Assembly (NCBI RefSeq): GCF_019443425.1
Contig: NZ_CP080382.1
Span: 2,542,001-2,606,000, forward strand
DNA: 64,000 bases
From: Arthrobacter sp. PAMC25284
Lineage (GTDB): Bacteria > Actinomycetota > Actinomycetes > Actinomycetales > Micrococcaceae
Direction of reading: 5' to 3'
Part shown: one piece after another, positions 1 through 10,409 of the stretch
How the letters are laid out: each line of letters starts with the position of its first letter
Numbering within the stretch: the first letter of the stretch is position 1
Translations under genes and position numbers: made by a program
Notes under the pieces: model-generated
Told to the model about the DNA's origin: nothing
The model's input: only the letters and a program-made list of their open reading frames with translations
The model's database searches: none

Positions 1-1248
1 GCCGATCCGGTAATACTTCCGATTGTGGTCGCGCTCAACGGCTTGGGGCTCGCCATGATCCACCGCCTTGACCGGGTCGGAGAAGACACGGGCAACAACC
101 AGTTGCGGTGGACCGTCGTTGCCATGGCGGTGTCGATTGCAGTGATCTGGTTCCTCAAGGACCATCGCATGCTGCGCCGCTTCACTTACATTTCCCTGGC
201 CGTCAGCGCGTTGCTGCTGGTGCTGCCGCTCGTTCCGGGCATCAGCGCCGGCGAAATCCTCGGTGCCAGCGTCTGGATCCGGGTCGGATCGATGACTTTC
301 CAGCCGGGCGAAATCGCCAAGATTACGCTCGCGATATTTTTTGCCGGGTATTTGTCGTCGAACCGGGACCTGATTCTCCTGGCCGGACGCAAAATCGGCC
401 CGCTCCAGTTCCCTCGGTTCAAAGATCTGGGCCCAATGATCACGGCATGGCTTGTGAGCATCGGCGTGCTGGTGTTCCAGCGTGACCTTGGCTCCTCCAT
501 CCTGTTCTTCGGCTTGTTCCTCGTGATGATCTACGTGGCTACGAGCCGAATCAGCTGGGTCATCATCGGCGTGGTGCTGATGGCCGGCGGTGGTTTTGTG
601 GCGTCGAGGGTTTTCTCCCACGTCGCCCTCCGGATCGACGGCTGGGTCAATGCCTTCACCGAGGAGGTCTACGGCCGCGCCTACGGCGGCAGCCTCCAAA
701 TCGTGGAGGGCCTGTTCGGGATGGCGAACGGGGGGCTGGTTGGCACCGGCCTCGGCCAGGGCAGACCCAACCTGGTTCCTTTCGCCAACAGCGACATGAT
801 CATCGCCTCCTTCGGCGAGGAACTCGGCCTGATCGGGCTCTTCGCTATTGTGCTGATGTACCTACTGCTGTTCACCCGCGGATTCCGCGCCGCACTGGGC
901 ACCCGGGACGCCTTCGGCAAACTGCTGGCAACAGGGCTCTCGTTCGCCATCGCGCTGCAGTGCTTTGTTGTGATCGGCGGTGTCACCCGCCTCATTCCGC
1001 TCACTGGACTTACAACCCCCTTCCTCGCAGCCGGCGGGTCCTCCCTGCTGGCCAACTGGATCATCGTCGGGTTGCTGCTCATGATCTCCCACACGGCACG
1101 CGGTCCGGTAGACACCACCCCGCTGGCGCCCGGTGAAATACCCGACGCCAAAGAAGCCATCCCGGAACCGCCGTCGCGGTCCACAGCGGCCGCCGGTGCC
1201 GGCCGCACCAGTCCAGACGCTCACACCGAGGCGGTAAGTCAACTGTGA
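1..1248 (+). CDS. rodA: Peptidoglycan glycosyltransferase RodA/FtsW (SEDS family), 5' end outside window
   Basis: The frame is open from base 1, so the true start lies upstream; 415 residues are visible. SEDS proteins are multi-pass membrane enzymes that polymerise lipid II into glycan strands, working with a class B PBP. Many hydrophobic segments are visible. A loop contains QRDLGSS, whose Asp matches the conserved SEDS active-site Asp, and the late segment has GGVTRLIPLTGLTTPF and ANWIIVGLLL, typical of FtsW/RodA. The C-terminal tail is Pro/Ala-rich and cytoplasmic. Its TGA overlaps the GTG of pbpA by four bases, which suggests translational coupling. RodA is preferred over FtsW because this operon with pbpA and kinases is the actinobacterial rodA locus; that is context and not proof. 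Confidence 0.93.
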   Translation, partial: ADPVILPIVVALNGLGLAMIHRLDRVGEDTGNNQLRWTVVAMAVSIAVIWFLKDHRMLRRFTYISLAVSALLLVLPLVPGISAGEILGASVWIRVGSMTFQPGEIAKITLAIFFAGYLSSNRDLILLAGRKIGPLQFPRFKDLGPMITAWLVSIGVLVFQRDLGSSILFFGLFLVMIYVATSRISWVIIGVVLMAGGGFVASRVFSHVALRIDGWVNAFTEEVYGRAYGGSLQIVEGLFGMANGGLVGTGLGQGRPNLVPFANSDMIIASFGEELGLIGLFAIVLMYLLLFTRGFRAALGTRDAFGKLLATGLSFAIALQCFVVIGGVTRLIPLTGLTTPFLAAGGSSLLANWIIVGLLLMISHTARGPVDTTPLAPGEIPDAKEAIPEPPSRSTAAAGAGRTSPDAHTEAVSQL

Positions 1249-2700
1249 ACCAGGCCATCCGCAACGCATGGATCGCCGCGATCGCCATGTTCGCGCTTAT
1301 TTTCGGTGCCCTCAGCTTTGTCCAGGTCATAGGGGCGGACGAACTACAGGCCAACGCCTGGAACAAGCGCGCGATCCTCCAGAATTACTGCAACGACCGC
1401 GGCGCAATCATCGTCGGCGGCACGCCCGTCGCCCAGTCCGTGGCCGGCTCGGAAACATGCAAATTCCAGCGCAGCTACACCCAGCCCGAGTTGTATGCCG
1501 GCATCACCGGCTACTTCTCCAAGAATTACGGACTAACGGGCCCTGGAGCGGTCAATGGATGGCCAGCTCGCAGGCAGCTCCGACCAGCTTTTTCTGGATC
1601 GGATCGGCCAGCTCTTCCTTGGAAAGCAGCCCAAGGGAGCATCCGTCGAGCTCACCATAGACCCGGCGATCCAGAAGCTCGCCTACGACCTCATCCCGGA
1701 TGGCCAGCGCGGGTCTATCGTGGTGACCAATCCCAAGACCGGTGCCATCCTGGCAATGGTATCCAAACCGTCCTATGACCCGAACCTGATCGCTACGCAG
1801 GATCCCGAGGCCGAGGCCGCTAATTTCACCGAACTCAACCAGGTTCCCGGCATCAACCTCAATCAGTCGGTGAGCGGTCCGACCGGAGCGCTGCTGGCGC
1901 CCGGATCTGTGTTCAAGCTCGTCGACACCGCGGCCGCCCTCAGCTCAGGCAAGTACAACAAGGACAGCCAACTGCCCAACCCGGCACAAATGGCCTTCCC
2001 CGGTATCCAGTACACGTTGCCCAACTACGCCGGCGGCAATTGCTACACGCGTGACACGGCCAGTTTCGCCTTCTCGCTGCAGCAGTCGTGCAATACGCCG
2101 TTCGCCAGTATTGCCCTCGATCTCGGCGAGTCCGCCATTGCCGAGCAGGCGGCGAAGTTCGGCTTCGGCGAGGAAATTGGCGACCAGCTGAAGCTCGACT
2201 ACGCCAAGAGCGTTTTCCCGACGGATCTGGACCAGGCCGGACTTGCGCAGTCCGCCATTGGCCAGCGCGATGTCCGGGCCACACCGCTGCAGATCAATCT
2301 CATGACGGCCGCCATCGCCAACGGCGGTGTGCAGATGCAGCCGAACCTGATCAAGACTGTGCGGTCCCCGGATCTGCGGACGCTCAGCGAGCCCAACCCG
2401 AAACCTCTGCGGACTTCCACCACCCCGGAGATCGCCAGCCAGATCACCGAGTGGATGACGAGCGTCGTCAGCGACGGAATCGCGCGCGGCGCAGCCGTCA
2501 GCGGCGTCCAGGTGGCCGGCAAGACCGGTACCGCGGAACTGGGCACCGGCCTGAACAACTCATGGTTTACCGGGTTTGCCCCGGCGAATGACCCGCAAGT
2601 GGCCGTCACCGTCGTCATTCAAGGCGTGGACATCACCACCGGCGCACAGCTAACCAGTCCGAACGCGAAGAAGATTTTTGAGGCGGTGTTGAATAAGTGA
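1245..2700 (+). CDS. pbpA: Penicillin-binding protein A (class B PBP), +1 frameshift near 1541
   Basis: Class B transpeptidase that cross-links peptidoglycan, presumably with the RodA encoded just upstream. The GTG start overlaps rodA by four bases. An N-terminal membrane anchor (about residues 8-25) is followed by the dimer domain and then the transpeptidase domain. SVFK (the SxxK nucleophile motif), the SCN triad and KTGTAE are all visible. The frame breaks at 1541-1543: removing one C from the GGGCCC run joins the two halves as [12 protein letters not shown], which fits the family. The second half then runs uninterrupted to 2700. The break is probably a sequence error. The stop overlaps the GTG of the next kinase. 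Confidence 0.9.
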
Positions 2701-4499
2701 GGCCTACATCGGGAATCACCCTCGGCGGCAGATTCCAGTTGACCACGCGTATTGCGATCGGCGGAATGGGCGAAGTCTGGAAAGCCAAAGACCTCGTCCT
2801 TGGCCGGATTGTCGCCATCAAGGTCCTCAAGGAGGAGTACACCGGCGATCCGGGATTCCTCCAGCGGTTCCGGGCCGAGGCGCGGCACACGGCGCTCCTT
2901 AACCACGTCGGCATCGCTAACGTCTTCGACTACGGCGAAGAGGAAGGTTCCGCCTACCTCGTAATGGAGCTGGTCCCGGGCCAGCCCTTGAGCAGCATCA
3001 TCGAACACGAACAGGTGCTCTCCCCGGACCGCACCCTTTCGATGATTGCGCAGACTGCACGGGCCCTCGCCGTCGCCCATGCCCAGGGTCTCGTACACCG
3101 CGACGTGAAACCCGGAAACCTGCTCATCACCCCTGACGGACGGGTCAAGGTCACCGACTTCGGCATCGCACGTCTGGCGAACCAGGTGCCCCTGACCCAG
3201 ACCGGGCAGGTGATGGGCACGGCCCAGTACCTGGCCCCGGAGCAGGCCACCGGCCAGATGGCTACGGGCGCCTCGGATATCTACGCCCTCGGCGTCATTG
3301 GCTACGAGTGCCTTACCGGACACCGGCCATTCTCCGGCGAATCGCAGATCGCCATTGCCTTGGCCCAGGTCAACGATGCACCGCCTCCGCTGCCGGAGAC
3401 CCTGCCCAAGCCCGTGCGCGCGCTGCTGATGTCGATGCTGTCCAAGGATCCGAAGAACCGTCCGGCCGACGCACTTAAGCTCTCCGAGGCCGCCGAAGCC
3501 ATCCGCAACGGCGACATCGGCGCGGCCCACGCCGCTGTTCCCGGAATGCTTCTTTTCGAGGCGACAACCGGCCCCATTACGGCACCGGTTGATCTCCCCA
3601 CTGCCGCCACGAGCGTCATCGGATCCAGCCCGGCAGAGGACCGGTCGACGTCGGCGACTTCGGCGCTGCCGGTCGTCGGTGCTGCCGGCGCCGCTGCTGC
3701 AGCCGCCGGGGCTGCCGCCTCGCGCGGCCATGGCGCACGTGACGCGCTCACCCGCGCCGATGCCCTGGCCGCCCAGCGGGAGTGGACCCAGACGGAGGAG
3801 GACTATGACGAACCGGTGGACGAACCGGCACGCCGCCAGCGCAGTCCCTGGACCTGGCCGCTGGTCGCCCTCATCCTGCTCGTGTTGTTTGCCCTGATCG
3901 GGGTGGTCTTGACCCAGGCCGGGATGTTGTTCCCGGCGCAGGCACCGGCCAGCACCAGTGCCACCGTCACGAGTGCGAAGCCGGCCAGTACCAGTGCGTC
4001 GCCCGTATCCACGACCCCCAGCCCCACCGCCACTTCCGCGACACCAACCCAGTCCACACCGGCGGCCATCAATCTGTTCCCTGATGCTTACCTCGGCCGG
4101 CCTTACGATGAGGTCCGCAGCGAACTGGCCACCATGAAGCTGAAAGTCGACGGGGCCGAAGTCTTCAACAACGCCCCGGCGGGGACCGTCGTGGACATCA
4201 ACCCGGCCGGCCAGGTCCAGCCAGGTGACACCATCACGGTGTCCTATTCCAAGGGCCCGGAGATGGTTGTTGTTCCGTCGATTCAGGCCGGTGCCAGCGA
4301 GGCAGCGACCCAGCAGGCCATCGAGACGGCGGGACTGCGCTGGGCGAAGGGCGACGACGTCGATCCTGCCAAGAAGACCCAGGAGCCGGGAACCTTCGTG
4401 AGTTCGGATCCCGCACAGGGAATCAAGGTTCCAGCCGGCTCCGTCGTGACCTATTATTTGGCTAAAGTCTTGGCGACGCCGACCACGAAGGCACCTTAG
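2697..4499 (+). CDS. pknA: Membrane Ser/Thr protein kinase with C-terminal PASTA repeats (PknA position)
   Basis: 600-residue eukaryotic-type kinase. The Gly loop IGGMGEVW lies at 21-28, catalytic Lys42 in [12 protein letters not shown] at 134-141, DFG at 154-156 and the APE-like PEQ at 181-183. An Ala-rich juxtamembrane linker leads to one membrane helix (about 387-407), a Thr/Ser/Pro stalk, and two PASTA-like units (about 450-595) that would sit outside the cell. PASTA units bind muropeptides or lipid II in characterised kinases. The GTG start overlaps the pbpA stop. Mycobacterial PknA lacks PASTA repeats, so the symbol rests on position only; this could equally be called a second PknB-like kinase. 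Confidence 0.85.
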   Translation: MRPTSGITLGGRFQLTTRIAIGGMGEVWKAKDLVLGRIVAIKVLKEEYTGDPGFLQRFRAEARHTALLNHVGIANVFDYGEEEGSAYLVMELVPGQPLSSIIEHEQVLSPDRTLSMIAQTARALAVAHAQGLVHRDVKPGNLLITPDGRVKVTDFGIARLANQVPLTQTGQVMGTAQYLAPEQATGQMATGASDIYALGVIGYECLTGHRPFSGESQIAIALAQVNDAPPPLPETLPKPVRALLMSMLSKDPKNRPADALKLSEAAEAIRNGDIGAAHAAVPGMLLFEATTGPITAPVDLPTAATSVIGSSPAEDRSTSATSALPVVGAAGAAAAAAGAAASRGHGARDALTRADALAAQREWTQTEEDYDEPVDEPARRQRSPWTWPLVALILLVLFALIGVVLTQAGMLFPAQAPASTSATVTSAKPASTSASPVSTTPSPTATSATPTQSTPAAINLFPDAYLGRPYDEVRSELATMKLKVDGAEVFNNAPAGTVVDINPAGQVQPGDTITVSYSKGPEMVVVPSIQAGASEAATQQAIETAGLRWAKGDDVDPAKKTQEPGTFVSSDPAQGIKVPAGSVVTYYLAKVLATPTTKAP

Positions 4500-4506
4500 G
4501 GAAGCC

Positions 4507-6454
4507 GTGTCTACTTCACCCCGCACACCGTCACACAGGGAGGACCGCGGCCCCGAGGCAACGCAACGCGTCCTCAGCGGACGCTATGAGCTGGGTGAAC
4601 TGATCGGCCGCGGCGGAATGGCCGATGTTTTCCGGGGTATCGACACCCGGCTCGGCCGTACTGTGGCCGTGAAGCTGCTGCGTCCGGATCTGGCCAGGGA
4701 CCCTCAGTTCCAGGCCCGGTTCAAGCGGGAGGCCCAGGCCGTGGCTGCGCTCAACCACCCGTCAATTGTGGCCGTCTACGACACCGGGGACCATGCTGTT
4801 CCCGGGGACCATCACGACACTGTGCGCGTGCCCTACATCGTGATGGAATTTGTTTCGGGCAAGACCATCCGTGACCTTATCCGGGCCAATGAAGTCACGA
4901 TCGATGAGGCGATCGACTTCATGCTCGGGGTTCTTTCGGCCCTCGAGTACAGCCATAAAGCCGGGATCGTCCACCGGGACATCAAGCCCGCAAATGTGAT
5001 GTTCTGTCCCGGCTCGGGCACCGTCAAGGTGATGGACTTCGGGATTGCCCGTGCCATCGCGGACTCGGCCGCGACCATGACCCAGACGCAGGCGGTCGTG
5101 GGCACCGCGCAGTATCTTTCCCCGGAACAGGCCCCGCGGCGAAACGGTTGATGCCCGCAGCGACCTCTACTCGGCCGGCTGCCTGCTCTACGAAATGCTG
5201 GCCGGCCGGCCCCCGTTCATCGGGGACAGCCCGGTGTCGGTGGCCTACCAGCACGTGCGCGAAATCCCGGAGCCGGCCGCCAGCCTGAATCCCGACGTGT
5301 CTCCGGCGCTGGACAGTGTCCTGACGAAGGCTCTCCAAAAGAACCGGGCTGACCGTTTCCAGGATGCCGCGGCCTTCCGCCGCGCCCTGCGGGCCGCGCG
5401 CAGCGGCGTCGGAGTGACGCCGGCGCCGGCCAGTGAGGCTCCCACCAACCCGACCAACACTGTCCACCGGTTCGACGACGCCGTGACCGCTGCTTTCTCG
5501 CTCACTGGGACCCGGTTCCTGGATGAGGCGCCCGCAGAACCGGTCCGGCCGGCCGCGGATAACGCCGCTGTCCCGGATGAAAGGCACGCCGATACGGCCC
5601 GTGATTCGGACCTGTTCGGCCGGACGGACGGGGACAGTTCGCCGCGGGCACTGGCGGCCGAGCGCGAACACAGCCGGCTGCAGCGGTCCCGGCGTCGGAC
5701 CTGGATCGCCACGCTCTTCGTCCTCGCCACCCTGGTACTCGCCGGTGGCGGGTTGTGGCTGTACAACATGATGAATCAGGAGCCGCCGCCCGTCGCCCAG
5801 GTCCTTGTCCCGCCGGTGTCGTCGCTGACGGAGTCCGAGGCACTCCAGAAGCTCTATAACGCCGGCTTCAGACCGCAGATCCAGCGGCAGCAGCACGCCA
5901 CCATAGCCAAGGGCAACGCGATCGGGACCGCCCCGGCGTCGGGAAGTTCCCTCGATCCCAGTTCCGAGGTCACGCTCAACATCTCCGATGGACCGGCCGC
6001 CGTAGCCATTCCCGCTGATTTGCCCGGCCGGACGGAGGCGGCCGCGCGTGACGTCCTGCGCCAGAAGGGACTGGTCGGCGCACCGGCCACCAGAATGGCG
6101 AACAGCCCGGGAGTGCCGGCCGGCGCCGTGATCACGACCAGTCCCGAGCCCGGCCAGAGCGTGGCTGTTGGCAGCACGGTGGAACTCATCGTCTCCACCG
6201 GCAAGGTTGCCGTGCCGCAACTTATCGGGCTTTTGCAGGCCGACGCGGAGGCTGCGCTAACGGACGTGGGGTTGTCTATCAGCGTGACGGAAGTCTCGAA
6301 CTCCCAGGTTCAGCCGGGCAAAGTAACCGGGCAAAGCGACGCTGCGGAAGCCGCCGTCGAACAGGGGAAGACCATTTCGGTCACCGTTGCCAAAGCACCG
6401 GAACCTGCCCCGATCCCTACGCCGTCGGCCACGAAGCCGGACTCCGACAACTAA
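4507..6454 (+). CDS. pknB: Ser/Thr protein kinase PknB with PASTA repeats, +1 frameshift near 5132
   Basis: Membrane kinase controlling division and cell-wall synthesis. Seen: GRGGMADVF at 34-42, VAVK with Lys56, HRDIKPAN at 156-163, DFG at 177-179, then an activation segment rich in Thr. The frame breaks in the CCCC run at 5132-5135 (GGCCCC context). Removing one C restores SPEQARGETVDARSDLYS, the expected subdomain VIII-IX. The second part supplies the rest of the C-lobe, a basic juxtamembrane linker, one membrane helix, and three PASTA units to the C-terminus. It starts 7 bases after the upstream kinase stop behind an AGGGAAG ribosome site. It is the last gene of the rodA operon and converges on the amidotransferase gene. 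Confidence 0.9.
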
Positions 6455-6469
6455 GCGGCCTGCAGAGCG

Positions 6470-7111
6470 TCAGTGCTTAATGAGCGGGCTCAGGTGCGCT
6501 GCCCGGGCCGCGGCCCCTGCCATTCCCAGCGATTCCAGCCAGTTTCCCAGCATTTGGTATCCACCTTCGGTAAGCACGGATTCAGGGTGGAACTGAACGC
6601 CGCAGAGCGGAGCGGTCCGATGCTGCAAACCCATCACCACTCCGCTGCCGGTGGCAGCGGTGATTTCGAGGGTCTCCGGGATGCTCTCCCGCACGGCCGC
6701 CAGCGAGTGGTAGCGCGTGGCAGTGAGGGGGGATCGCAGCCCGGCGAAAACACTCGTGCCATTGTGCTCGACCAAGGATGTCTTCCCGTGCATGAGTTCG
6801 GCGGCGTGGGTCACGGTCCCGCCGTAGGCCTCGGCCAGCGCCTGGTGGCCCAGACACACCCCGAGCATGGGTTTGCCGTGGCTGCCGCACCACTTGATCA
6901 GTTCAATACAGACTCCGGCTTCGGCTGGAGTCCCCGGGCCCGGCGAGACGAGGACACCGTCGCGGGCCGTCGCCATCTCTATTGCCTCAGCCAGGGTGAC
7001 GTCGTCGTTCCGGACCACCGTAGTTTCGGCGCCAAGCTCCTGGAGATAGCCGACCAGCGTGTAGACAAAGCTGTCGTAGTTGTCTACGACAAGGATCTTG
7101 GTTGTACTCAT
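6470..7111 (-). CDS. Glutamine amidotransferase, anthranilate/aminodeoxychorismate synthase component II
   Basis: 213-residue class I glutamine amidotransferase that supplies ammonia to an anthranilate or 4-amino-4-deoxychorismate synthase. Seen: N-terminal VDNYDSFVYTL, SPGPGTP, the nucleophile in GVCLGHQ, and the His/Glu pair in QFHPESV. The length fits the family (about 190-215). The partner subunit is not in this window, so trpG and pabA cannot be told apart. It converges on pknB with only 15 bases between stops and diverges from crgA. Confidence 0.9.
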   Translation of the reverse strand: MSTTKILVVDNYDSFVYTLVGYLQELGAETTVVRNDDVTLAEAIEMATARDGVLVSPGPGTPAEAGVCIELIKWCGSHGKPMLGVCLGHQALAEAYGGTVTHAAELMHGKTSLVEHNGTSVFAGLRSPLTATRYHSLAAVRESIPETLEITAATGSGVVMGLQHRTAPLCGVQFHPESVLTEGGYQMLGNWLESLGMAGAAARAAHLSPLIKH

Positions 7112-7407
7112 GGGTGCCTTGGTGAACCAATCGTTGAATCTGTGAACGGGGTAAGTTGCGCCATTCAGGAAAAAGGAACTGAACCATCAATACCAGTACG
7201 CCGCCTGCCAACACCAGCGACGTCACGATCCTGAATCAAACGGGAACCCGGCGGCTGCCGAAAGCGGTGGCGACTGATCTCCAGCTAGAATTGGCAGCGA
7301 ACAAGAAATCCAAGAATTGACCAAGAGCGCTTTGCCCGCCTGCGTTGTACTTCCCGCAGGATATCAAGCCAGTTGCCGCTCTCGTTCCACAACGCCAAGG
7401 AGGACCA
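7112..7407. other. Divergent intergenic region between amidotransferase and crgA
   Basis: 296 bases with no convincing gene. A minus-strand frame beginning at 7226 encodes one hydrophobic stretch but soon runs over the amidotransferase start. Promoters for both flanking genes should lie here. I see no clear sigma-70-type box pair that I would commit to. Confidence 0.4.
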
Positions 7408-7662
7408 GTGCCCGAGTCGAAGCCGCGAAAGAAGACAGCTGCCGTGGCGCCGCAGTCACCTGCCGCGCAGGCCTACAAGCCCAACGCCGTATGGTTCAAA
7501 CCGGTGATGTTCGGCCTGATGATCATCGGCCTGCTATGGATCATCACCTTCTACATCAGCGAAGGGGCCCTCCCGGTCCAGGCATGGTCTTCGTGGAATA
7601 TCGTCGCAGGCTTTGGAATCGCCATTCTGGGCTTCCTCATGACCACCCGCTGGCGCTCCTGA
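7408..7662 (+). CDS. crgA: Cell division protein CrgA
   Basis: 84-residue actinobacterial divisome protein that in mycobacteria bridges FtsZ and septal peptidoglycan enzymes. The GTG at 7408 is chosen because AAGGAGG lies just upstream; a longer frame to 7345 is open but lacks such a site. A basic N-terminus (ESKPRKKTA) is followed by two membrane helices (about residues 31-49 and 61-78) and a short TTRWRS tail, the standard CrgA layout. Its place beside pknB and the amidotransferase matches the actinobacterial order. Confidence 0.92.
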   Translation: MPESKPRKKTAAVAPQSPAAQAYKPNAVWFKPVMFGLMIIGLLWIITFYISEGALPVQAWSSWNIVAGFGIAILGFLMTTRWRS

Positions 7663-7692
7663 AACACTGTTGCACTGCGGAAGAACCCTGCG

Positions 7693-7721
7693 GGGCCGGT
7701 ACACGGACTGTGTGCCGGCCC
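7693..7721 (+). terminator. Probable terminator after crgA
   Basis: GGGCCGGTACAC and GTGTGCCGGCCC form a 12-bp stem with one G-U pair and a 5-base loop, 31 bases after the crgA stop. There is no clear U tract, so termination is likely but not certain. Confidence 0.5.
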
Positions 7722-7744
7722 TGCCGTTTAAGCAAGGACGGCAC

Positions 7745-8350
7745 ATGAGCCCGACACTGAACGGCCCCATTACCGGCGATGACGGTCTGGGCCGGCCCCC
7801 CTGGGCGGCGACCAACCCAATGCTCCGTGACTACTACGACCATGAGTGGGGTCTGCCCGTCCGGGACGAGCAGGGACTCTTCGAGCGGATCAGCCTTGAG
7901 GCATTTCAGGCCGGTCTGTCCTGGGCGACCATTCTTCGCAAGCGGCCGGCGTTCCGCACGGCCTTTCAAGGGTTTCAGCCGGATGCGGTGGCCGACTTCA
8001 CCGAGGCCGACGTCGAACGCCTGCTACAGGACGCCGGCATCGTCAGGAACCGGCTCAAGATCCGGGCGACCATCACCAACGCCCGCGCAACGCTCGCCCT
8101 AAGGGACGACGGCGGGCTGGTCGACTTCGTGTGGGGCTTCCAGCCTGCCTCAACGCCGGAGCCGGTGTTGACGGACCAAATCCCGACAACGTCGCCGGAG
8201 TCCATTGCGTTGTCCAAGGCGCTCCGGAAGAAGGGCTTTGCCTTTGTCGGGCCGACGACGATGTTCGCGCTGATGGAAGCTGTCGGGATGGTGGATACGC
8301 ATCTTCTGGACAGTCACCGGCGGGGCAGCTCCGGCATCTGGCCTCGCTGA
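7745..8350 (+). CDS. tag: DNA-3-methyladenine glycosylase I
   Basis: 201-residue base-excision enzyme that removes 3-methyladenine from alkylated DNA. Seen: PPWAATNPMLRDYYDHEWG near the N-terminus, FERISLEAFQAGLSW with the conserved Glu, KRPAFRTAF, and GFAFVGPTTMFALMEAVGMVDTHL near the end. Relative to E. coli Tag, the N-terminal zinc-ligand Cys is replaced (RPPW here) and the C-terminal Cys reads Ser (LLDSHRRG), so this protein lacks a full Cys2His2 zinc site. It lies directly before the DnaA-box region. Confidence 0.9.
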   Translation: MSPTLNGPITGDDGLGRPPWAATNPMLRDYYDHEWGLPVRDEQGLFERISLEAFQAGLSWATILRKRPAFRTAFQGFQPDAVADFTEADVERLLQDAGIVRNRLKIRATITNARATLALRDDGGLVDFVWGFQPASTPEPVLTDQIPTTSPESIALSKALRKKGFAFVGPTTMFALMEAVGMVDTHLLDSHRRGSSGIWPR

Positions 8351-9529
8351 GCCGGCACTGGAGACGGGTTGTTCACACTTGTGCACAACTTTTCATTAAG
8401 TTATCCACAATGGGGATAACTTAGCGTGGGTTTTTCCGCCCTGCCCCGTATCGCGGCGCGGTGTGGGGTTCCACCGCGAAATTCCGTCCCGGCCGGAATG
8501 CTGAATAACAGCGGTGTTAGTTATTAACAATGTGGATCGTCTGTGGAAAACCGGAAGACCTCCCCGACTGAAGGCCGGTTTTATGCGGCCCTGCACGGTC
8601 GGCAGGCCTGGAGCGGAGCGACACGGTGTGGAAAACGTCAAAGTTTTCCACTTAATAACAACCCGGTACCCACAAGTTATCCACAACTGGGGATAACTGG
8701 TTTTCCCGCACCGTGGGGCGGGGCTCTGTGTCCCGCCGATCCGGTACCGCGGGCAACGGGGCCCGGGGAGCGTCGCGTTATTAACACTGTGCATAACCTG
8801 TTGAGATCAGGATCGGCGGCGAGCCATGTGGACAGGCAGGTGTGGCCGGAGAATCAGTCACTGATGCCCGGAGCCTCGCTGCAACCGCTCCTGCTTCTGC
8901 TTCTTCTTCTGCTTCTGCTTCTGGCGAATGGAACCCGCCGCGATGCCGCTCATGAGTCGCTGCAGGTAACGACGCGGGCTTCCGAGCCATTGCCGCGGAA
9001 TGCGGAGTCATGCTCCTTCTCCTTGGCAACGGAGGCTGCGCGTTCTCGGTTCGGGTGCCGGTGCCGGTCCTGGTGCCAGTGCCGGGGGCCTGACGTTGTA
9101 CTGCCCGTCGAATCATCCGAAAGTTGTCCACTTAACCACAGGACAACCCACAGGAGTTATCCACAATTGTGGACAACATGAAATACCAGGCGCTGCAGCG
9201 TGGAGAATCTGCCCGTTGTGGCCTTCAGATCAAGCAGCGCATTCTGAACTACATGGATGTAAGTTACTAACACTGTGGATAAACACTGTGGACAACTCCC
9301 GCAGACGGGGTCGCGCGGCACGATCAGGGTGGTTGATGCCGGGCGGGACGCCGTCCGGGCGAAGCGCTGCTGGGGCGGCGGGGCGCCCCAAGCGGAGCGC
9401 TGGGGCGGGCGCGGCAGTAGACCCGGTCGTTGAACCGGGGAAGGGGACTGAAGACCGCGGTGGGTCAGCCGCGCTGGGGGCCCGGTTGACCGCACGCCCG
9501 GCCGTGGGCGCGGGTCAGTCACGCCGCGG
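8351..9529. other. Non-coding region with a dense DnaA-box cluster
   Basis: No frame here looks coding. The stretch holds four exact TTATCCACA boxes (8401, 8677, 9157 on plus; 9274 on minus), two exact TTGTCCACA boxes on minus (9168, 9287), and near matches at 8379, 8788, 8827 and 9124. It also contains an inverted repeat of GTGGAAAAC (8628-8651) and two degenerate hexamer tracts (CTGCTT, 8891-8923; GGTGCC, 9054-9083). It could be a DnaA titration site, a secondary origin element or a replication-timing site. Confidence 0.7.
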
Positions 9530-10400
9530 CTATGCGCCGGCGCCGGCCATCCGCAGGACGGAGACGACAATTACCAGGGCCAGGACGACGACGATCCCGC
9601 CGGCCTGCAGCAATCCACGGCGGGACCCTTTGGGTGCATAGGCGACGGCAGCGGCGCACAGGGCGCCGGTCACGAGACCGCCGAGGTGAGCCTGCCACGC
9701 TATCTGCGGGACCATAAAGCCGATCACACCGTTGATGGCGACGAGGACGAGAAGTTGACGGATATCCCCGCCGCGGTGGCGCTGGACCACCAGCATGGCC
9801 CCGAACAAGCCAAAGATGGCTCCGGAAGCCCCCACCACGCCCACCGGGCCGCTGGCCGGGTAGACGGGGGTCAGCAGCAGGAATCCCGCTGAGCCGCCAA
9901 TAGCGGACACCACATAGATGGCGAAAAAACGGATGCGGCCCAGCAAAGGTTCCAGGACCTGGCCGAAAATCCAGAGCGTGTACATGTTCAGGACGATATG
10001 TAGCAGGAATCCCTGGGAGTGCAGGAAGGCCGAGGTGAGCATCCGCCACGGTTCGATGTCCGTGAATGCGGGGGCGTAGGCCAGTTCCTGGTATATCCCG
10101 TCGTTGGGAACGAGCCATTGCAAAACGTAGACCAGCACGCACAACCCGATGATGGCGAGCGTAACGACGGGCCCTGCCGCCCGCGGCGGCGCCCCCGTAA
10201 ACGGTTTTGGTCCGGGGAAGGGCCCGGCTTGCTTCGTTAACACAGTCAACACACTGGAATCCGACGGCGGCCGCCCGCTGGCAGTCAGGACACGCGGGAC
10301 GCCCACACCGCTGGCAGCGCACGTATGCGGGGCGGTCCGGGTGCCTCGGGCACACCGGGATCTGCGCGGACGGCTCGGCCGCCGGAATTCCGTAGCTCAT
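9530..10400 (-). CDS. Rhomboid family intramembrane serine protease with N-terminal zinc ribbon, +1 frameshift near 10220
   Basis: Multi-pass protease that cleaves other membrane proteins within the bilayer. The N-terminus has CPRHPDRPAYVRCQRCGRP and further Cys pairs, a B-box-like zinc module. After a Pro-rich linker come about six membrane helices with the catalytic Ser in GASGAIFG and His in AHLGGLVTG. The frame breaks in the GGGCCC run at 10220-10225; removing one base joins EASR to PFPGPKPF and yields one protein of about 289 residues. The split is probably an error and not a real break. The substrate is unknown. Confidence 0.87.
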
Positions 10401-10409
10401 GCGCTGGGA

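Noticed and set aside
2619..4526. 635-codon open frame antisense to the first PASTA kinase, with other long antisense frames at 5024-6220, 18811-20217 and 61783-63477
   Set aside because: These lie opposite clear genes in high-GC DNA, where stop codons are rare in the antisense frame. Their translations are Arg/Gly/Asp-rich with no motifs.
6987..7226. 79-codon minus-strand frame with a hydrophobic N-terminus upstream of the amidotransferase
   Set aside because: It runs more than 100 bases into the amidotransferase gene and only the first 30 residues look protein-like. No family recognised.
8891..9083. CRISPR array or satellite in the hexamer tracts
   Set aside because: The units are short, tandem and without spacers.
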